The position numbers and the translations under genes were made by a program. The notes under the pieces are model-generated. The model had not been told where the DNA came from. It ran no database searches and saw nothing but the letters and a program-made list of their open reading frames with translations. A stretch of DNA of 64,000 nucleotides from Pichia kudriavzevii (taxonomy: Eukaryota > Ascomycota > Pichiomycetes > Pichiales > Pichiaceae), in NCBI RefSeq assembly GCF_003054445.1, contig NC_042506.1, positions 2,487,501 through 2,551,500 of the forward strand. The letters run 5' to 3'. Of this stretch, positions 56,441-64,000 are shown in pieces (position 1 is the first letter of the stretch; each line of letters begins with the position of its first letter).

Positions 56441-57226
56441 ATGTGTATTCTAACAGCTGCGAATTTACAGAAACTGGCTACGTGGAACCACCTCAGTGAA
56501 TCATGGTACCTTGTTGCAAGTGTTGCATTGACTGTTTGCAATCAGCCACAAGAAATTCCTAAACTGTACCATTATGCCATGCATACTAAATATATGAACG
56601 AGCTACCCGATTCAGTACTATATAACAAGGTTCTTACAATTGTCAATAAATTTGAAACCATAAAGGTCACTGGGGATGATAAAAACTTCAACCCTTATGC
56701 TACGGAAAATACCGCTGAGTATTCGCAGATGTACCGCACAACAGATAAAATGAGAGAGAGTATATTGAAAACGGCCGCCCTTTCCGGATTACCCAGGTGT
56801 ATCAATTCTATGATGATCCTCAAGGAAACCACCCCATTACCGTTAAGGAGCAACGTCGATCGGATCAATAGGGCTCGTATTAAAAATTGGGACGACTACG
56901 TTAAAGTCCAGCAACGCGGTCGTGAATATTGGGAAAACGTGTATACCAAGATCAGCACCAGAGTCCAGGGACAAATGCGTACAAGCTATCCAGATTTATG
57001 GGAATACACTATAGAGAACGTGTACTCACCATTACTCTCCTTTAACGAGGTTCTCACCAGTGAGGAGACTTCTCTTGCGGTAGTTGCATCTCTTGTTCCT
57101 CAAAATGTTGAACCTCAATTGAAAGGACACGTTAAAGGAGCATTAAATGCCGGAATTGCCGCAGAGAAGGTCGACGCCGCACAGAAAATGGCCGCACAAA
57201 TAAAGGAGTGGTGTCACGTGCAATGA
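56441..57226 (+). CDS. Carboxymuconolactone decarboxylase (AhpD-like) family protein
   Basis: 261 residues. The core (RESILKTAALSGLPRCINSMM and EALTSEETSLAVVASLVPQN region, here NEVLTSEETSLAVVASL) resembles the CMD/AhpD fold. The AhpD CxxC pair is absent; only one Cys remains in the SGLPRC helix, so peroxiredoxin-reductase activity is unlikely by that mechanism. S. cerevisiae has no obvious equivalent, while other fungi have peroxisomal or mitochondrial CMD proteins. There is no PTS1 (it ends CHVQ). Its final codons contain a CACGTG that may belong to the promoter of the next gene. Confidence 0.6.
   Translation: MCILTAANLQKLATWNHLSESWYLVASVALTVCNQPQEIPKLYHYAMHTKYMNELPDSVLYNKVLTIVNKFETIKVTGDDKNFNPYATENTAEYSQMYRTTDKMRESILKTAALSGLPRCINSMMILKETTPLPLRSNVDRINRARIKNWDDYVKVQQRGREYWENVYTKISTRVQGQMRTSYPDLWEYTIENVYSPLLSFNEVLTSEETSLAVVASLVPQNVEPQLKGHVKGALNAGIAAEKVDAAQKMAAQIKEWCHVQ
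57215..57220. promoter_or_regulatory. CACGTG E-box 1 upstream of the bZIP gene (within CMD codons)
   Basis: CACGTG lies inside the last sense codons (His-Val) of the CMD-like gene, 217 bp upstream of the bZIP ATG. Cbf1, the bHLH cofactor of the sulfur regulators Met4/Met28, binds this sequence. Confidence 0.5.
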
Positions 57227-57234
57227 CGATATAG

Positions 57235-57240
57235 CACGTG
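57235..57240. promoter_or_regulatory. CACGTG E-box 2 upstream of the bZIP gene
   Basis: A second CACGTG, starting exactly 20 bp after the first (about two helical turns), 198 bp upstream of the bZIP ATG. The pairing and phasing support a real regulatory module, though not proven. Confidence 0.5.
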
Positions 57241-57437
57241 ATCTCGCGCAAATATGGCCAATAGCAAGGCCACAGTCATGCGATAGTAAGAAATGGTGTG
57301 GTGAAAATATTTCGGAGGTCCAACATATACCCTGTTTGTACCCACCTTCCATGTACAAGAGCAGCCTCTTCCAGTATAAATTAATCAATACCTCCAATTC
57401 TAGCCACCACAATAGTATCCGTTTATAGTAACCTCTC

Positions 57438-58141
57438 ATGTCCAATCACAAACCAGGTCTTTCGGGGATAAACCATAACCAGTTGTCAAGCCACCAAAAC
57501 CTTGACTCCCTTAATATCACTGGCATTAGTAATAACAATAACAACGACAACAACAATAACAACAACGATAACTCAAGTCAGGTATTTACAGTTATGGGTA
57601 ATGGGATCCCTGTTGACGATACTCCAAGGGAGTTACTAGAACAGCTTGTTTACTTGGATGATTTCTTACAGCAAACAGACACTGGTTCCGGACAGGAAGC
57701 TGACTTGGACCTATCCTTATTTGCTGACGAGCATTTTATTTTTCCAGATGAGGACAAGCCTGCTCAAGCATCCTCTTCCGATGTGTCTGGTAAAGATAAC
57801 GGTAAAGATCATAATGGTGATAAGAATCATGGACGTGATAGCCATAGAGACGATCAAAAAACCAATGATAATGATTCTAATAGGTTGACATTCAATTATG
57901 TGTCGTTCAACCATGTCACGCCAGAAAATTCGTCAGTACCCACTCCAATACCTCAAACTCACTACCAAAATCTTTCAAAGAGATATAATAACACCAAACA
58001 GAAGTTCATTTATCAAGAGTCAATGAGTCAACATATGTCTGCTATCCCTTCAACTATAAACGAACTATTAGGGAAGAACACTGATAATGATAATGATGCC
58101 ATTACCCGCACGGGTGATGACAACCACAACAAAATTAACAA

Positions 58142-58175
<34 letters not shown>

Positions 58176-59405
58176 AATAATAATAATAGCAGTAATAATA
58201 TTAGTAATAATAACATCAACAGCAGAGGTAATGGCATCAGTGACAATAACCACATTATTAGTAACAACTTGGATTCCGCTGCTTCTTCCAATTTATCAAA
58301 TTCGAGTAGATCAAACACTGTAGTAAGTCAAGAAGCTAGGAAAATCCAAGTACCACAAGGAGCTCAGAATACTTTGGTGGCAGCTGGTTTGTCCCAAACT
58401 CAAATTGATGCACTTGCTAGTTTAGTTGCTCAACACAAACCAGAATTAGGCAGATCTCAGTCTCAGAAACATCAACATCCATCTCCATTGCAAGTGCAGC
58501 AAACTCAGTACTATTCTCCTTCAAACACTTCTCAACCTAGTACCCCGCAGACACTTCAAGGATTGCAGGCGTTTCCAGGGGCAAGTGTATCAAATACACA
58601 AATACCACAACAACAAGTTCAGCAACATCAATTACAATCTAGTTTATTAGCGCAACTACAACCACCCCAGCAACAAGTTAATGGATTGTTGGTCAATTTA
58701 TTAGCCCAAACATTGGCGAATGCGATTAATCCTATCAATAATATCCAACAACAACAACAGCAGCAGCAGCAGCAAAGCCTGCAAACCAATGTAGTGGGAC
58801 AGTTGCTCAGCGGTATCCTGGGCGCAGCACAACCACAAATACAACACTTCGACGAGTCTGTATTAAATCAACCACAACCACAACATTCGCAGCAGCAACA
58901 GGTACATGATCTTTCTTTTCAACAGCAGCAACAACAACTTACAGCTTCTACTGCCAATAATTCAATTATATCCAGCAAAAAGAATCCGATAATGTTTAAA
59001 AATTCACATTTAGATATAGGGAAGAATTCTAATGTCCCAGTTGTTCGTACATCAACATCATCAATCGATTCAAGTGATTCACCAATAAAAACAGAGAAGC
59101 GTGGTCATGCACACGACAACGAGTCACCGAAACCAGACAAACCCGAGAATGAGTCAAGCGAGACCAGATCTGTTAAAGGAACAGCATCTGTTAGGTTCAG
59201 ACAAAAAAAGAAACAGAAGGAATTAGAGATGGAAAAAGATTTACATAATGCAAAGGAGAAAATAACAGAATTGCAGGCTCGCATTGACAAGCTTGAAATG
59301 GAAAACAAAATTCTACACAACCTAGTTGTTGAGAAGAGAGAACAAAGGGATATGGATGAGGTTGAAAGGATAAGAAAGAAGGCCAGACTGGAGGTCAAGA
59401 AATAA
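57438..59405 (+). CDS. Met4/Cys3-type bZIP transcription factor
   Basis: 655 residues. The C-terminal bZIP has the basic region TASVRFRQKKKQKELEME (about 582-600) and a leucine zipper (LQARIDKLEMENKILHNLV). The xASxRFRxKKKQ pattern is that of the sulfur regulators Met4, Met28 and Neurospora Cys-3. The position of the otherwise invariant Asn of DNA-binding bZIP proteins is Lys580. The preceding ~570 residues are disordered: Asn tracts (~30-48 and a run near 235-255), Gln tracts (~436-446 and later), acidic patches near the N terminus (FADEHFIFPDEDK). Two CACGTG boxes lie upstream. Which member (MET4, MET28 or CYS3-like) is unresolved, and a Candida CYS3-like role in methionine or sulfur assimilation is plausible. 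Confidence 0.75.
58136..58230 (+). repeat. AAC/AAT codon repeat encoding a poly-Asn tract
   Basis: A near-continuous run of AAC then AAT codons within the bZIP gene, encoding about 15 consecutive Asn followed by an Asn/Ser-rich stretch. Mixed codons suggest selection or age rather than a pure fresh microsatellite. Other frames of this stretch give false poly-Thr and poly-Leu reading frames. Confidence 0.9.
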
Positions 59406-60638
59406 GACTGTTTTTTGCACTATTTTTTATACCCTTATTACAACCCCATTTGGTTTTTATGATAGCTATGGAGATATAATATATCCATGTTGGAAACTAA
59501 CCCAACAGATTAGGTGCTAACGACACACCTCTACCAGTAGTGTTTCTTTATTTAGAACTGTACCCACTTTTACCTATAAGTACTGTATCTTTTTGAACAG
59601 AGAAATTAATTGAAGGTTATCACCGGAATTCGGTTGAACTATCCAGTTCAGGAACTGGAAGACCTCACACTAAGATATCTTACTGGACATTGAAGTAAAT
59701 AAAATTACAAGTACAATATAATTTGTTTTTTCGAGTGTGAACGCAGAATTAGTTACAATTTATAAGTTTGGACCTGGGAGTATTTTGGAAACCCATCTTG
59801 CATGCTCAATGAAATTTACATTGATGATTTGTTTCCCTCATCTTCTTCATTAAGAACATATGATTTCTCCACAAAATTAGAGAAATTTTTCACTAGCTTA
59901 TGAATTTTTTTTGTTAAGTTTCATTTCATTGTTGTGTCGCATAATCTTTCGTCGAATTGAAACACACGATAAGCTTTTGAAGCTGTAATTATCTTGTAGA
60001 ATAAATAGTTTTATAAAACATCTTGGATATCCACTGTGATTTTCTTTACTTCTCTTAAATATATTTCCATCAGGTGGCTTCAATTTATTTGGTGTGTCTT
60101 TTATCAGCCCATGGATGCTACCCTATACTTGGATTTTGAATCCATACTCATCTTATATTCGCTTCTATAAAGGCGATTCAAAACTACTGTTCACTAAAAA
60201 AATTACGATTTGCCATCGGTGTCCTTCCCATCCCTCACTTAGAAGCAACCTGTAGATATGCGTGTTCTTCCTGAGCAAAATCAAATCCTTCTAACATTAG
60301 AGGGTCAATAAACGTTGGAAGGTTCTATCTCTTCGTATTCCATATTTTCTCCCCTTTCATATTTCTCAAATGATTTGACAGGTTGAACCTAGCTGACTTT
60401 GAAACATTTACAGGTACCTGTTCTTGATTTGTACAACAACAATAGGTTTGTGAAACGTCCGTCCTATGTCTGATGTAGTCAATGCTTGTTCTTCCGTGCA
60501 CCGTAGTAAGAAATTCCGCACTGTTAGCTAAAATGAGGCGACCTCACCTAAAAACAGTACGTTGTATTGCGATAGTGATAAGGATCTTGAGCAACCATTA
60601 GATTATCAACTGTTGGATAGACAATACCCAGATTAATC
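59406..60638. other. 1.2-kb spacer without a recognised gene
   Basis: Between the bZIP gene and the V-ATPase subunit f gene. No reading frame over ~60 codons and no splice-plus-branch combination suggesting a hidden gene was found. It is AT-rich and contains the promoter of the subunit f gene and possibly a long 3' region of the bZIP transcript. Confidence 0.5.
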
Positions 60639-60978
60639 ATGAAACCTGTGGTGTCGGTATGTTCTTAAAAATTCTCTAGTGAGAAAGCTTGTCAATTGGA
60701 AGAAATACTAACCTTAGAAATTCACTTGTCCTTTATAGCCGGGAAAAGCATGGTTTTGTACAGTTATATCTGCATTTGGAGTTGTTATACTATCAGTTTT
60801 AGCGGCATTATTTTATGTTGAGCATGAATCGATGATGGGCTCAATTACCTCGCCAAGTGATGGTAAGGGAGTTGCAAAAACTATAACAGGAGCAATTATA
60901 TTATACGCTATTTTCCTTGTATTTTGTGGTTTACAAGTCATATTAATTAGGAAACAGGATAAGATTAGACTGGAATGA
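60639..60978 (+). CDS. V-ATPase Vo subunit f (YPR170W-B orthologue), two exons
   Basis: An 85-residue membrane protein missed by simple frame scans because of an intron. Exon 1 is 18 nt (60639-60656, MKPVVS). The intron is 82 bp (60657-60738) with GTATGT, TACTAAC at 60706-60712 and TTTATAG. Exon 2 (60739-60978) starts PGKAWFCTVISAFGVVILSV and ends KQDKIRLE. Two hydrophobic helices surround a polar segment HESMMGSITSP. It matches my memory of S. cerevisiae YPR170W-B (85 residues, MRPVVSTGKAWCCTVLSAFG start), the f subunit of the V-ATPase Vo sector. Splicing restores frame, length and conserved N terminus together, which makes the model strong. Confidence 0.92.
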
Positions 60979-61424
60979 ATGCCAAACATTTAACATTGAA
61001 TTGGGTTTATACTGGTTTGTTCTTTTCTAAGGAGTTTTGAGATTTTGCATTCTATTCTCATACGTATGGAGAGTAGTAAGCTAACAAAATACATAGGCGG
61101 ATAAATAAGTAAACAACTAAATAAGTAATACACTCACTATATGCATTTAAGTTATACCTCAGGAATAACTTGTAGTACCACCATGCCAATAGAGGTTTTT
61201 CTTTTGGAATCTTTTGGAAAACAGACTCTGAAAATAGTCAATTGGTGTTTGAAGGAGGAAGATGGAGAAAAAAAATCAGACATGATCGATGTGGTTCTCA
61301 ATGTTCATGCGTAAGTTTAGCCGTTTTTGAGTAAAGACCGATATCTTCGGGTTTCTTTTTACCTGGCCAGCAAATACCTCTATCATATGGTCTTTCTATA
61401 TTGAGTAGACTGTTTAGAGAGACC
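60979..61424. other. Spacer between subunit f and AFG1-family genes
   Basis: A 446-bp spacer. It contains an ATG-started 43-codon frame (61183-61314) upstream of the AFG1-family ATG. This might be a uORF in the transcript leader or chance; no homology was recognised. Nothing else is apparent. Confidence 0.45.
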
Positions 61425-63356
61425 ATGTTGAAAGTTTTGCTTCCACCAAGAAGAGTATGCTTGTTTAAGGTTAGGAACAAAACTAGCTATACTGTTATAA
61501 GGGAATATCAGAATTCAGGGATTTTAGGTACAAATAGAGTGGTTCGAAAATCAGGAGATAAGACTTCAATAGCTGTGACTGATCCCTATGTTATATACAA
61601 GTATTTGGTGAAAACCAAGGAAATCGATTCTGACCCTTTCCAACTTGCACTGATTAAAAAATTGAGACTGTTATCGGGCGAACTACAAACTTACAAGCCA
61701 GATCTAACGACTATAAAAATCAATAAGATGGTCAGAGAATTGGAAGTCAGGTATAACCAACAACAGGCCGATAAGAAAGGCGTCTTTTTTGGGTATACCA
61801 TAGGATGGTTAAAAGAACATCAAAACGATAAGATGCGTACAAACGTAATCAAGGTGCTGAACGATTTTGAAGAATTGGCTTTGTTAGTCGACGTTCCTAA
61901 AGGTTTACTGATTAACGGAGAAGTCGGGTGTGGAAAAACGATGATAATGGATTTATTTGCGGATTCACTGCCAGTTGAGGGTAAATGGAGAGTTCATTGG
62001 GGGGTTTTTATTCAGTGGGTGATGAATGAAATTGAAAATATATCTAAAAGGAAGCTTAACAAATTTACGCAAGTTAACCATTCTTTATTGAATTACGAGA
62101 ATGAATTTATGCTATTTGAGATTGCATCGAGGTTAATTGAAAGGTCCCATGTTTTGATTTTGGACGAATTCATGCTACCTGATATTGCATCCGCTAAGAT
62201 AATCAATATTCTGTTTGTTTATTATTTTAAGCTTGGAGGTGTTTTGGTTGCAAGCAGTAACCGATTGCCCGAAGAGTTATATTCTGGATCAATTAATAAA
62301 ACTACAATGGGTGATTTTGAGAAAATTCTAAGGTGCAGATGTGATGTTTGGGATATGCAAAGTAAGGTTGATTATAGAAGAGAATTAAAGGATGAGGATA
62401 TTTCACCTGAGAAATGGTTGGTTTTGGAGAATGAACCAAATTCCAGCCGTAAATGGAATGAACTAATTTCGAGACATATAAAACTGGATGATTGTTTGGT
62501 CGATTATACTCCATTCAAGAGTTACGGTAGAGATGTCATTATCCCAAAATGTAACGAGACTGTCGCATATTTTCAGTTCAAAGATCTTGTTGAAGATTCC
62601 AAATATGGTCCAAGTGATTTTATTTCGATTTCTAACAAGTATCCAACTATTATAATTGACCACGTGCCAATATTGTCAATTAGGGAAAAAAACTATGCCC
62701 GACAACTAATTACATTTATTGATGCAATTTATGACTCGAAGTGTAATCTAATCATGAGATCCGAAGATGAACCAAATAGGCTATTCTTTCCAGACTTGAG
62801 AAGTGATAATGGGCCAACCAGGTTCAAGTGTACACCATTAGAGGATCAAGTAGATCTGAAGTCAAACACACAAGAGATGCAAGACTTGGAAATGTTTTCC
62901 AAAACAGAGATGGACTTAGTCAATCCATATAGGCCTAATTTTGCAACTTATGAGAAAGACAACGAAAACTACCAAATTGAGAAAGGTAATGAACTGTTAA
63001 ATAAGAGTTTTACGGACATGAAGAAATTTACAGGAGAAGATGAGATGTTTGCATACAAGAGAGCCGTTAGTAGAATAAATGAAATGACACAATCGATCAG
63101 ATGGAGAAAAAGGGAATGGACCCCTTTACACGACAGCTTTAAACTTTGGGAGAACGGAAAGAACAATGAAAAGATAGAAAGAAGTAGCAGTCATATTGGT
63201 AGGCAGACTGACGAAAGCATCGAAAAGCCAGTAGAACCTCCAAGGATTAAAGAATACAATTTTTGGTCAATGGGGAAGTGGAATAACAAGGCGACACATG
63301 TGAAGGATGAGGTTGCAAAGAAATGGATCCAGGGGTCTGATTTGTATAAAAAGTAA
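61425..63356 (+). CDS. AFG1-family (LACE1-like) mitochondrial AAA-type ATPase
   Basis: 643 residues. I chose the ATG at 61425 (MLKVLLPPRR), the first after a TTG-only extension. An Arg/Lys-rich, acid-poor N terminus suggests mitochondrial import. Walker A is GEVGCGKT (165-172), Walker B LILDEF (~244-249). FGYTIGWLKEH, VPKGLLINGEVG and the sensor-like SSNRLPEELY plus DFEKILRCRCDVWDM fit the AFG1 family, which helps quality control and respiratory-complex turnover. It is longer than S. cerevisiae Afg1 (509) and has a ~150-residue Glu/Lys-rich C-terminal extension, so it may be a second, divergent paralogue. Confidence 0.8.
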   Translation: MLKVLLPPRRVCLFKVRNKTSYTVIREYQNSGILGTNRVVRKSGDKTSIAVTDPYVIYKYLVKTKEIDSDPFQLALIKKLRLLSGELQTYKPDLTTIKINKMVRELEVRYNQQQADKKGVFFGYTIGWLKEHQNDKMRTNVIKVLNDFEELALLVDVPKGLLINGEVGCGKTMIMDLFADSLPVEGKWRVHWGVFIQWVMNEIENISKRKLNKFTQVNHSLLNYENEFMLFEIASRLIERSHVLILDEFMLPDIASAKIINILFVYYFKLGGVLVASSNRLPEELYSGSINKTTMGDFEKILRCRCDVWDMQSKVDYRRELKDEDISPEKWLVLENEPNSSRKWNELISRHIKLDDCLVDYTPFKSYGRDVIIPKCNETVAYFQFKDLVEDSKYGPSDFISISNKYPTIIIDHVPILSIREKNYARQLITFIDAIYDSKCNLIMRSEDEPNRLFFPDLRSDNGPTRFKCTPLEDQVDLKSNTQEMQDLEMFSKTEMDLVNPYRPNFATYEKDNENYQIEKGNELLNKSFTDMKKFTGEDEMFAYKRAVSRINEMTQSIRWRKREWTPLHDSFKLWENGKNNEKIERSSSHIGRQTDESIEKPVEPPRIKEYNFWSMGKWNNKATHVKDEVAKKWIQGSDLYKK

Positions 63357-63623
63357 GCTTGGGCAGTATATTGCTTTAATGATTTCTTGGTGTTATTCTG
63401 TTCTACGACTGTAGGATGTATTATAGGAGTAAATGGTGTTTCTTTGCTGCGATTCCTTTTTTTTTCTACCTCTTTTTGATAACTTGTGTTATGTCATGTG
63501 CGTATTGAAAAACTAGCATTTACTTTAGGATATACTATCGGATAAAGAATGTAAGCGTATGTTACAAGCTAATCGTCAATTGGAAGGGACAAGGCGACTT
63601 TAACAGAAAACTATTGCGAGGCA
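63357..63623. promoter_or_regulatory. Spacer: AFG1-family 3' end and YMR1 promoter
   Basis: A 267-bp spacer with T-rich stretches (near 63457-63466) and no recognised gene. It is the likely promoter of the rightward YMR1 gene. Confidence 0.45.
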
Positions 63624-64000
63624 ATGGAGTATATGAAAGTTACCAAGGTTGAAGATGTTACGATGTATCGGCGGGGGAAACAATATGAGGGTACATTACA
63701 TTTAACGACGCATCATATAATATTTACTCTTAGTATCGGTACCGAGGCTAGTGCAGGTGGTGGTGAAGGAAAAGGTGGAGGCAGGGCCCCAGAGCTGTGG
63801 TTCTGTTATCCATTGATTGAAAGGGTTGATTTTAACCGTGGATCGGCGAAGCTATATGAGCACGATAACATAGCATATCATGGAAATGGAATTGACATAA
63901 GCGCCTCTTCCCTAGCAGCCACTGCCAGTGATTTTACCAATACCATAACCAACGGGCTAGGTCTTGGTCTGGGGCTAGGTTTGGGGAAAGTCTTGGGCGG
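63624..64000 (+). CDS. YMR1: Myotubularin-type PI3P phosphatase Ymr1 (5' end only)
   Basis: The first 125 residues, open to the window end. MEYMKVTKVEDVTMYRRGK, then GTLHLTTHHIIFTL, matches the N terminus of S. cerevisiae Ymr1 (MEYIKIAKVSNVVLHRRG, GTLHLTTHHLIF), including ELWFCYPLI (yeast EFWFPYPLI). This is the PH-GRAM-like domain. The catalytic CX5R lies outside the window. Two Gly-rich insertions are visible (SAGGGEGKGGGRA and GLGLGLGLGLGK), which look like low-complexity expansions. Ymr1 dephosphorylates PI3P and PI(3,5)P2 on endosomes. Confidence 0.92.
   Translation, partial: MEYMKVTKVEDVTMYRRGKQYEGTLHLTTHHIIFTLSIGTEASAGGGEGKGGGRAPELWFCYPLIERVDFNRGSAKLYEHDNIAYHGNGIDISASSLAATASDFTNTITNGLGLGLGLGLGKVLG

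Noticed and set aside
58028-58323. Poly-Leu, poly-Val and poly-Thr frames opposite or beside the bZIP gene
   Set aside because: They are shadow frames of the AAC/AAT repeat inside the real bZIP coding region.
61183-61314. 43-codon ATG frame upstream of the AFG1-family gene
   Set aside because: No homology was recognised, it is short, and it has no conserved start context. It may be a uORF but cannot be supported as a gene.
1-64000. CRISPR arrays, prokaryotic operons, integrons or phage
   Set aside because: The DNA is clearly eukaryotic nuclear; the only regular direct repeat array (1556-1751) has no unique spacers.

Overview
The window is nuclear chromosomal DNA from an ascomycete budding yeast (Saccharomycotina). 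It has compact, mostly intronless genes with short spacers. Its few introns sit at or just after the start codon and use GTATGT donors and TACTAAC branch sites. It has yeast-type tRNA genes and orthologues of many Saccharomyces genes (PEX7, SPO71, SWF1, RSR1, SPF1, GPH1, COF1, SLM3, RTN1, HAS1, SDO1, YRB2, EFM4, YMR1). CTG codons fall at conserved leucines (for example in the conserved LLVPKS of Spf1) and a tRNA-Leu(AAG) is present, so CUG reads as leucine. A Pichia-type yeast (Pichiaceae) is my best guess; the species is an inference I could not test.

Layout. 1-6.6 kb: two head-to-tail ENA-type sodium/potassium P-type ATPase genes, the first cut by the window edge, sharing a block that is base-for-base identical, with a 23-bp tandem repeat in the spacer. 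6.6-10.4 kb: a SPT21/Ams2-type histone-gene regulator and the PTS2 receptor PEX7. 10.5-20 kb: SPO71 (spore-wall PH-domain protein) and a DNF1/2 phospholipid flippase. 20-21.4 kb: SWF1 palmitoyltransferase and tRNA-Leu(AAG), followed by a 2.2-kb gene-poor AT-rich stretch. 23.6-33 kb: RSR1/BUD1, SPF1 (P5A ATPase), GPH1 and UAP1/QRI1. 33.3-39.1 kb: FMS1, COF1 with two tiny leading exons, an LDB18-like gene, SLM3 and RTN1. 39.4-45.2 kb: a RAS gene with a highly unusual P-loop, HAS1, FOL2, a proteasome-chaperone-like gene and SDO1. 45.3-46.0 kb: divergent tRNA-Gln and tRNA-Leu genes, each with an LTR-like fossil exactly 23 bp upstream. 46.2-57.2 kb: a Zn2Cys6 factor, a divergent kinesin, YRB2, EFM4, GOR1-like and a carboxymuconolactone-decarboxylase-like gene. 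57.4-64 kb: a Met4/Cys3-type bZIP factor, a short intron-split gene for V-ATPase subunit f, an AFG1-family ATPase, and the 5' end of YMR1.

Functional threads. Four P-type ATPases of three subfamilies (ENA twice, P4, P5A) lie within 28.4 kb. Two Ras-family GTPases (RSR1 and RAS) act in polarity and growth signalling. The bZIP gene has paired CACGTG boxes upstream, the binding site of the Cbf1 cofactor of sulfur-regulatory bZIP proteins. These links are inferences from family knowledge; these genes are independently transcribed eukaryotic units, not operons.
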